From Symsagittifera roscoffensis (lineage: Eukaryota > Xenacoelomorpha > Acoela > Convolutidae): a stretch of 64,000 bases of DNA. The stretch covers positions 18,893,814-18,957,813 of the forward strand of contig NC_087063.1 of NCBI RefSeq assembly GCF_963678635.1. The letters are read 5' to 3'. Below, piece after piece: positions 56,831 to 64,000 of this stretch (positions are counted from its first letter, which is position 1; each line of letters begins with the position of its first letter). The notes beneath the pieces are model-generated. The model did not search any database and had not been told where the DNA came from. It saw only the letters and a program-made list of their open reading frames with translations. Both the position numbers and the translations under genes were made by a program.

Positions 56831-58453
56831 GCGTGAATCGGTCAGCGACAAATTCTCGTCAATCAAGTTCAGTTTGGTATCTCATTCGAACAGCTTGATT
56901 AAAAAATCAAAGCTGTGAAATTTAGTTTGGCTGTTCTGTGAGAAAAAAAACTTCGTTGATTTAAGTTCGGTCGTTCTAGAAATGATAAGTTTATTAAAAT
57001 AATAAAGAGAAATTTTGGCACGCACAAATTTGCTTAGAGATTGATTCAAATAAATCGTGACTGCAATCGTGTCGAATATTCAAGATTCAGAATATTTCTG
57101 CCGCGTGTAGCTGAAAGTAATTTCTTGAACATTGCTCTCGATAGCCGCTTCAACTTTAGGACTTAAATTGAATTGATGTGTCATTCTTATTTTGAATTGA
57201 TGTCATTCATTTTTTATATAAAACTATTTTTTGAAGATTTTTCGTTCACAAAGCTAGAAGTTAGATCAAAGTGAAGCTAACATTCAGTCACCGGTATATT
57301 TGACAGCGTTTATTACTAACTTTTTAGTTTTTTATCGAGCTACTGAATTCATTGATAAAATTATTGGGAAGTTAAATGAAAAGTTTATAGCAACTTTTAT
57401 TGGTGAGTTTTAAATGGGTATTTGTTTGTTACTCTTTTGCATTTTTTTCGCGTCAACTCTTTTGTATTTAGGTCTTCCATAAATGACCAAGGCATAAAAA
57501 CCCAGGTAGATTTTGAGACTCAGTTAGACAAAAATTTGTATCTTGTTTTTTCCATTCAAAATTACGTTCAACAATTGATTTTCAGACTAATTATTGTAGC
57601 TCAAGTGGTAATTCAGGCTGCAATGAAAAACTCCCAGAAAAGTTTGTATGAATCGATAAAAAAATCGTACTGTTTTTTTTTCGAACAAGTTCAGAGCTAA
57701 TTTTGTAATTCAAGTCAAGTTGCAAATTTGACTGCAGTAAAAATTTTAAAATAAATCTTTTTTCGGTCGAGAAGATTTGGTTTGAATGTTTTTGCTTTCG
57801 TTCTGACGGAAGGAAGTATGGTTTAGGGTGGTTTCTTCTTTCAAAGAGAGGTTGCAAGGGGTTAAACATGGTATAATATTGAAACCTTATAGTAGTTTTT
57901 CGAATTTTAAGGCGAATATTTATTTAACGCTTTTCTTGGTGACGAGAAAACCAGTCTGAGTTTTTGCCGTTTTCAGACTAATTTACCCAAAGAACTGAGA
58001 TACAGAGACTCAGTTTGCAATCTAATTGTGATCTTACGTTATTTTAGCTATTAGAAAAACTTATGAAATATCACGTCAGCGAAAAGAGTGTAGCACTTAT
58101 TTCTCAACACTGATTAAAGTGCGAGAGCAAGTGTACTAGTAAATGCACTTCTACTTTGGGATATTTACTGTCGGCTTACTGAATTTTTTTGATGTTTTTT
58201 TTTCGAAATAAAAAAATAATAATTTCTTTGGTCCAGTGGCATCCTTCTCATTTCCTGTCTGCATAGCAAGCATAGCCCACAATGTTATGGCGTTTGTTGT
58301 ATCACAAGTGTTGCGACGTCCCGCTCTGCCTCTGTTAACCTGCCACTCAATTAATATGAAAAAAATAGTTAAAATTAATCAGTTTCTTTTATAATTTCTT
58401 GAACCTGTGGCGTCGATGCGGATGCATTTATAAAACCACTGCTTCCGTTGTAG

Positions 58454-58638
58454 ATCGAACACGGGAATCGGAGTTGTCCGGTTTAACGTCAGACCAGATA
58501 CGACAGCCATGTGCTGTAGAATACCTCAAAAATGAAACCAGAACTGACGATAGACCAGCACCAGGTGGAGCAATCTGGGAACAGAGCCAGATGGAGCAAT
58601 CTATACGACTAGGCGAACGAAGGAGAAGCCACGAATCG
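58454..58638 (+). CDS. Unknown Ser-rich protein, exon 5
   Basis: Acceptor CCGTTGTAG. It accepts one base from exon 4 and reads RTRESELSGLTSDQIRQP and on to SIRLGERRRSHES, ending in phase 0 before GTATAG. Arg/Glu/Gln-rich. Confidence 0.6.
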
Positions 58639-58851
58639 GTATAGCTCTCATTTTAACATATCTTGAAATAAAAATAAAAATAATATCGAAACACCACAAA
58701 CAGTAGGCTTTTCCCTTTTCCGCTCCTTTGATCTCCTCTACATATGTAGTCTGTTTTTTTTTGGCATTGTTTGAATAGTTTTCTTCGTTCAAAGTTTGGA
58801 AATGTTTTGGTTATTTACTGGTATGCTTGCAATTTTTGGTACCATCTGAAG

Positions 58852-59281
58852 GCTTCGGAAACCGCATTTGGAAGATCTGCAGATCATCAACTCGAATCAG
58901 TGCATCATCATCGCACCAGTGACACAAAACGGGCCGTTACACCTCTCAGTTCTCCATTGGTGAATCGACTCTCAGTTTCATCTGATGGCGGCGGATTCGG
59001 AAATGCAGCAGCGTCCAATGAGATCACGAAGGGGAGGCGGGTTCAGTTTGCGGACTTCACTGCCTCCGCTTTCTATCATGTGCATTCATCCCCAATGGTG
59101 TTCAGACATCAGCTGAGAAAGAGAAAGATGTCCTGCAATTCGAATTCGAACGCAGATGGCGATAGCAGCAGTAGTATGTCATATTCTTTGGATTCAGATA
59201 GGCGTTCAGAAGACACCCAGAAGGTTCATAAGAGCTATGAATTAGTTGATGACAATGAGCGGGCCACAGTGATGTATGGGC
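58852..59281 (+). CDS. Unknown Ser-rich protein, exon 6, with a PP1-docking-like RVQF motif
   Basis: Phase 0 start after CATCTGAAG: ASETAFGRSADHQLES. About 143 codons of Ser/His/Asn-rich sequence include KGRRVQFADF. RVQF (59038-59049) fits the RVxF consensus used by regulators of protein phosphatase 1. A poly-Ser run (DGDSSSSMSYSLDSD) follows. The frame stops at 59284. Splicing from a weak donor (GTTGAC at 59282) to 59368 keeps the frame. Confidence 0.55.
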
Positions 59282-59367
59282 GTTGACTTAGCGTATCTTT
59301 TTCTAAACTAAAATATAATGGGTTCTTGCCATCAATCAGAAAGCAAAACTTTGTTAACTTATGCTAG

Positions 59368-59910
59368 AAAGGCCCATACATCATCTCTATTGGCGTTGTA
59401 CTTCGAACGGTTCTTCTCAAGCAACATTCCCTTCAGTGCATAATGGTTCAACTCGAGAGTTGAATCACTGCGACACTTTACACCTCGAACATGCCATTCG
59501 ATACAGTCGAGACTCCGACTTAGTGTTTCGTAGTCCAGCGAAAACTGATCATTTTGAGCCAGCCCAAAATGCTTATCTAGATAGTGCCGTGTTTGCGACC
59601 TCGTTCCCAGGTTCCCATGATCTTATTTATGGCGAAGGATTCGACCGCGAAGGTTACACTTTCGACGAAACCAATACTCGTGGGTGGGCTTCTAAGGAAG
59701 CCAATCAACAAATAATTGTACCTGAAAATGAGGAATATTCAAATGGATTTAGGGACCAAATGAATTGCGAGAGGGTATATTCTAGTGAAATAAGCATGAC
59801 ATCAAGTGTGAGTGAAAATGAACAATCAATCTTATGTGGTGTTGGACCCGTGTGCGAGCAGAGTTCTCGTCCTTCCTTCTCTTCTTCCACCTTAGCAATT
59901 GGAAACAGCG
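59368..59910 (+). CDS. Unknown Ser-rich protein, exon 7
   Basis: Acceptor TGCTAG at 59362-59367. With one base from exon 6 it reads QRPIHHLYWRCTSNG, then 180 codons rich in Ser, Asn and acidic residues to SSSTLAIGNSG. One base carries over at the GTTAGC donor, fitting exon 8. This is the longest exon and the composition is clearly coding. Confidence 0.6.
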
Positions 59911-60094
59911 GTTAGCATTTAAAATTGAATTTTTCAATTGAAATTCCTGTTGTACCAATCAAATCATTTTACGCCATTCAAAATGTGAATCCTTATTTCG
60001 AGAACTTAAAAAACTAGTGTTTTTTGGTAAATTTTAGGTACCTCTTCCAAAATTTATTGAAGAAAAGTGTGGTATCGGATTCCGAATCAGTTTA

Positions 60095-60185
60095 ACGCTT
60101 GCGATTAGCAAGCGTCATCAAACCGGCATATAGACTTTTTTCGGGTTAATATTTAATTTAACAGAATCACTTGACTCATTTTACC
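60095..60185 (+). repeat. ACGCTTGC-hairpin element, copy 2
   Basis: Hairpin ACGCTTGC-GATTA-GCAAGCGT (60095-60115), then ATCAAACCGGCATATAGAC, TTTTTTCGGGTTAA and an ACAGAATCAC..GACTCATTT block, parallel to 55585. Confidence 0.75.
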
Positions 60186-60250
60186 TTCGGTTCATATGAA
60201 TTCAAAAGTCAGAAGTTATTTTGCGCATATGGCGAAGAGCTAACGCACCT

Positions 60251-60935
60251 GCATATAAAATCGAAAGTCAATGGTTCGAATATTGCCAGAACCTGTTTTT
60301 TTTGTTCGCGCTTCAGAAAATTTTTGTCGGACTTCTCTTTGTCTGCTTTTTTTTGTCGGCTTAGTTGCCGCAGCACCAAATTTGCCTAAAATTTGGACAA
60401 TTTTTACTCAAATTAAAAAACAGTTTAGTTTATTCCAGTTTCGGGCAAATAGTTGAGTTCCAAGAAGTTGTTCCTATTTTTTTTTTACTATTTTTTCATG
60501 CTGTTCATTAAAAATTTTTGATGTAGTTTTCTTTATAAATTCAAGGAGTGTTATGCGCATCTGGTGCAGTGGTAATACCCATGCTTGAGACGACAAATCC
60601 CAGAAGCTCGATTGCAGTCGGAACCTGTTTTTTGTGGTCGGAACCTTTCTTTCTAATTTTTGTCGGATTAGGTCCCGCTGAAACGTTCGGTTTCTTTTTT
60701 AGCTTTTTGAAAGCTTTTTGTAAAATTTCTAATGAAGCAGGTGATTTTTTCCAGGAATTGTTTGGCCTTTTTTGCAATTTTTATAATTTTTTTGGACAAA
60801 ACAAACAAATTTGTGAGATTTTTTTTTGATTTGTCTTTTCATTTGCTGCTTATCAATTTTGGCTGACCGGCCTTTTTTCGGCCTGTTTTTTTTTGAAAAT
60901 CGCCCTTCGAGAAAATTCTAGATCCGCTCCTGAGT
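60251..60935 (+). mobile_element. Two fused SINE units and a hAT MITE end
   Basis: 60251-60540 has a B-box-like TGGTTCGAATATTGCCAG and the GTCGGCTTAGTTGCCGC body shared with 3763. 60553-60850 has a second tRNA-like head (TGGTGCAGTGGTAATAC, then GCTCGATTGCAGTC) and a T-rich body shared with 39950. 60885-60931 is a right terminus of the hAT MITE (CTAGATCCGCTCCTG). All three recur in the duplicated copy from 62436. Confidence 0.65.
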
Positions 60936-61327
60936 CGGAACATTCTATGCTACAGCGAACGGCTATCTTTGTAGATATGAGCAATCTAAAGTAAATTAGA
61001 AAATTCATTCTATTCACGAAATTAATTTAAATATAGGGTGGCGTTCAATTGTTCCGAAACTGAAAAACTGTTCAGCAGTGCCGAAAATCATCCATTTTTG
61101 GCGCTGTTGAACAAAGTTTGATTTTTGGGCGCTGTTGTACTTCGGCAGTGTTGTACTGTCTCAACTAGAGATCCGGCATCAGCAAATTTTGGTTATTTTC
61201 TACACTTTATCTAGAAATTTCTCATTTAAAGACACGAAAATTGATATCAAGCATCGAGTCCTCAGACTGAAGTCATTGAAACGTTTTAAAATACTTTGAT
61301 AATAATGCTCATCATTGATTGTTATAG

Positions 61328-61506
61328 AAAAACATCTAATGAGTTCAGTGATTTCGAATGAAGCGGATTTGACAGTTGATAGTGATGTGGTCATTGCAGC
61401 TCCAAATTACAAAGCGTCCCACACGCCAGCTGCGTCTGAGAGCATACTGTCCGAGATTGACAATTTCAACAGCGCCTTCTCACTGCCTCAAAATCACGAC
61501 ATCATG
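61328..61506 (+). CDS. Unknown Ser-rich protein, exon 8
   Basis: Acceptor TTGTTATAG. With one base from exon 7 it reads EKHLMSSVISNEADLTVDSD, then a stretch to SLPQNHDIM. Ends in phase 0 before GTTAGT. 179 nt. Confidence 0.65.
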
Positions 61507-61751
61507 GTTAGTTTTGCGCTATCCTTATTTCCACTTGTTTACACGAGGTCATTTTTGATGTATTGACTTGATCAAACTAAAAAAAAAAACGCAAAAACAA
61601 ACGTTTTAATTTACAAAAGTCTTCCTTTGTTTCTATAATTTTTTGCGTTGACCCTACAAGGTCAGTTCTCAAAATGAGTTATTGTCCCCAAAATCATCTT
61701 GTGACAAGCCTAAACTATTGTGATTTGAATTTTGATGCGTCCCTCCTTTAG

Positions 61752-61977
61752 TCTGACGTGAGTGGTGGAAATTTGGACCAATCAGAATCGTCAGATGACC
61801 TGAATGCGGGAGTTCATATGGGCGTTGGCGACTTCTCTGAATACATTATATCTGCTTCGTCTCATGGGAGAGCATCAGTTGATGCCCTGCAGCAGCATAC
61901 AAGGCAAGCTCAGGAGCGGAGCAGCAAAGAAAGAAAGAGTGAGCCGAAATCGGACAACAAAGATGCCGATTCGAGAG
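61752..61977 (+). CDS. Unknown Ser-rich protein, exon 9
   Basis: Acceptor CTCCTTTAG. Phase 0 start SDVSGGNLDQSESSDDLNAG, an acidic Ser stretch, then a Gln/Arg/Lys-rich helix (ALQQHTRQAQERSSKERKSE). One base carries over at the GTAAAA donor. 226 nt. Exons 8 and 9 together are 405 nt, a whole number of codons. Confidence 0.65.
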
Positions 61978-63512
61978 GTAAAATAAGACTAAGGTCTTCA
62001 ACAGCAGTTCTTAAGTATATTTTAATTGGCCGGTTAAAAATTGCCATTTACAGTCAGCTTTGAATCAAATTATTTAAAATACGCCAAAAAAAAATTGTCG
62101 TTCTCTAGTTCATTTTTTACCATAAAAGCTAAATAGTAGTAAAAGATGCCGTAAAAGATGTCGTTTTCTCTAACATATTTGAGTTTTCTCTTGGAACTGA
62201 CTGAATCGTTTTTGATGAATTTCAAGGGCAACTCAAATGGGTCTTCTCTGAGTTCAGTCATTTTGGTTATTTAAAGTTTTGTTTGCCTTTTGAGCAATAT
62301 CATACTGGTGGTGTGGTGGAACCTGCAACTAGGCATTTCTATTCAAAAATTAAAGCGAAGTCTGTTTATATACAACTTATTTCATTTATTAAAACCGATT
62401 AGGCCTATGCGTATTGTCATGGCCTATGCGTACCAGCATATAAAATCGAAAGTCAATGGTTCGAATATTGCCAGAACCTGTTTTTTTTGTTCGCGCTTCA
62501 GAAAATTTTTGTCGGACTTCTCTTTGTCTGCTTTTTTTTGTCGGCTTAGTTGCCGCAGCACCAAATTTGCCTAAAATTTGGACAATTTTTACTCAAATTA
62601 AAAAACAGTTTAGTTTATTCCAGTTTCGGGCAAATAGTTGAGTTCCAAGAAGTTGTTCCTATTTTTTTTTTACTATTTTTTCATGCTGTTCATTAAAAAT
62701 TTTTGATGTAGTTTTCTTTATAAATTCAAGGAGTGTTATGCGCATCTGGTGCAGTGGTAATACCCATGCTTGAGACGACAAATCCCAGAAGCTCGATTGC
62801 AGTCGGAACCTGTTTTTTGTGGTCGGAACCTTTCTTTCTAATTTTTGTCGGATTAGGTCCCGCTGAAACGTTCGGTTTCTTTTTTAGCTTTTTGAAAGCT
62901 TTTTGTAAAATTTCTAATGAAGCAGGTGATTTTTTCCAGGAATTGTTTGGCCTTTTTTGCAATTTTTATAATTTTTTTGGACAAAACAAACAAATTTGTG
63001 AGATTTTTTTTTGATTTGTCTTTTCATTTGCTGCTTATCAATTTTGGCTGACCGGCCTTTTTTCGGCCTGTTTTTTTTTGAAAATCGCCCTTCGAGAAAA
63101 TTCTAGATCCGCTCCTGAGTCGGAACATTCTATGCTACAGCGAACGGCTATCTTTGTAGATATGAGCAATCTAAAGTAAATTAGAAAATTCATTCTATTC
63201 ACGAAATTAATTTAAATATAGGGTGGCGTTCAATTGTTCCGAAACTGAAAAACTGTTCAGCAGTGCCGAAAATCATCCATTTTTGGCGCTGTTGAACAAA
63301 GTTTGATTTTTGGGCGCTGTTGTACTTCGGCAGTGTTGTACTGTCTCAACTAGAGATCCGGCATCAGCAAATTTTGGTTATTTTCTACACTTTATCTAGA
63401 AATTTCTCATTTAAAGACACGAAAATTGATATCAAGCATCGAGTCCTCAGACTGAAGTCATTGAAACGTTTTAAAATACTTTGATAATAATGCTCATCAT
63501 TGATTGTTATAG

Positions 63513-63691
63513 AAAAACATCTAATGAGTTCAGTGATTTCGAATGAAGCGGATTTGACAGTTGATAGTGATGTGGTCATTGCAGCTCCAAATTACAAAGC
63601 GTCCCACACGCCAGCTGCGTCTGAGAGCATACTGTCCGAGATTGACAATTTCAACAGCGCCTTCTCACTGCCTCAAAATCACGACATCATG
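63513..63691 (+). CDS. Duplicate of exon 8
   Basis: Same sequence, acceptor and donor as 61328-61506. It enters in the phase in which exon 9 leaves, so it can be spliced in after exon 9 without a frame change. Confidence 0.6.
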
Positions 63692-63936
63692 GTTAGTTTT
63701 GCGCTATCCTTATTTCCACTTGTTTACACGAGGTCATTTTTGATGTATTGACTTGATCAAACTAAAAAAAAAAACGCAAAAACAAACGTTTTAATTTACA
63801 AAAGTCTTCCTTTGTTTCTATAATTTTTTGCGTTGACCCTACAAGGTCAGTTCTCAAAATGAGTTATTGTCCCCAAAATCATCTTGTGACAAGCCTAAAC
63901 TATTGTGATTTGAATTTTGATGCGTCCCTCCTTTAG

Positions 63937-64000
63937 TCTGACGTGAGTGGTGGAAATTTGGACCAATCAGAATCGTCAGATGACCTGAATGCGGGAGTTC
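63937..64000 (+). CDS. Duplicate of exon 9, cut by the window end
   Basis: The first 64 bases of a copy of 61752-61977, with the same acceptor. Confidence 0.6.

Larger units (their letters stand above)
53419..58453 (+). other. Intron of the unknown gene, several repeat arrays
   Basis: Contains a foldback sequence (54241-54427), an ACGCTTGC-hairpin element (55585-55680) and a diverged tandem array (about 55950-56830). No exon with splice support was found in these 5 kb. Confidence 0.55.
60251..62435. repeat. 2.2-kb tandem duplication, copy 1
   Basis: Sequence from 60251 reappears from 62436 with a constant offset of 2185 bp to the window end. I noticed no difference over the 1565 bp that can be compared. 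It contains exons 8 and 9 of the unknown gene. Confidence 0.93.
62436..64000. repeat. 2.2-kb tandem duplication, copy 2 (cut by the window end)
   Basis: Direct repeat of 60251-61815, including the SINE units, the MITE end (63070-63116) and both exons. Confidence 0.93.

Overview
This window looks like nuclear DNA from an invertebrate animal. It is AT-rich. Its host genes are split into short exons with GT..AG boundaries, all on the + strand, and the space between and inside them is filled with decayed repeats. Two host genes can be tied to animal families: a secreted meteorin-like protein (exons at 6841-7019 and 10026-10686) and an endophilin-B BAR-domain protein (five exons, 40456-45306). A third multi-exon gene (46780 to beyond the window end) encodes a long Ser/Asn-rich protein that I do not recognise. 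I cannot place the species more closely.

Layout. 1-2290: two overlapping intronless ORFs, richer in GC than their surroundings, probably from a mobile element. 2291-6780: a hairpin, a purine tract and diverged repeats. 6841-10686: meteorin-like gene. 11318-18772: DNA-transposon territory, with a complete hAT-type MITE with perfect 8-bp target-site duplication, two decayed relatives, and a 1.1-kb internally deleted hAT element that keeps both ends of its transposase gene. 20683-21553: a foldback sequence and a four-copy 64-bp minisatellite. 23393-28130: a CR1/L2-like LINE on the minus strand with a PHD-finger ORF1, an endonuclease/reverse-transcriptase ORF2 and, unusually, a separate SGNH-hydrolase ORF3 downstream of the RT. 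Short repeats of one motif lie outside both ends of its coding block. 24327-32130 is duplicated almost perfectly in tandem as 32131-39928, so a second LINE copy lacks its 3' end. 40456-45306: endophilin-B gene. 46780-64000: the unknown gene. Its last two visible exons lie in a second tandem duplication (period 2185 bp) that would keep the reading frame.

Interspersed families recur across the window: tRNA-derived SINEs, some ending in a conserved GCGAAG..CTTCGC hairpin followed by CTCTGTG; a family built around GGAAGGCAAACT; a family built around GATTCGGATTCCAAAAAAT; and an element starting with an ACGCTTGC..GCAAGCGT hairpin. Both large duplications are nearly identical between copies, so they are either very recent or assembly artefacts; read depth and spanning long reads would decide.
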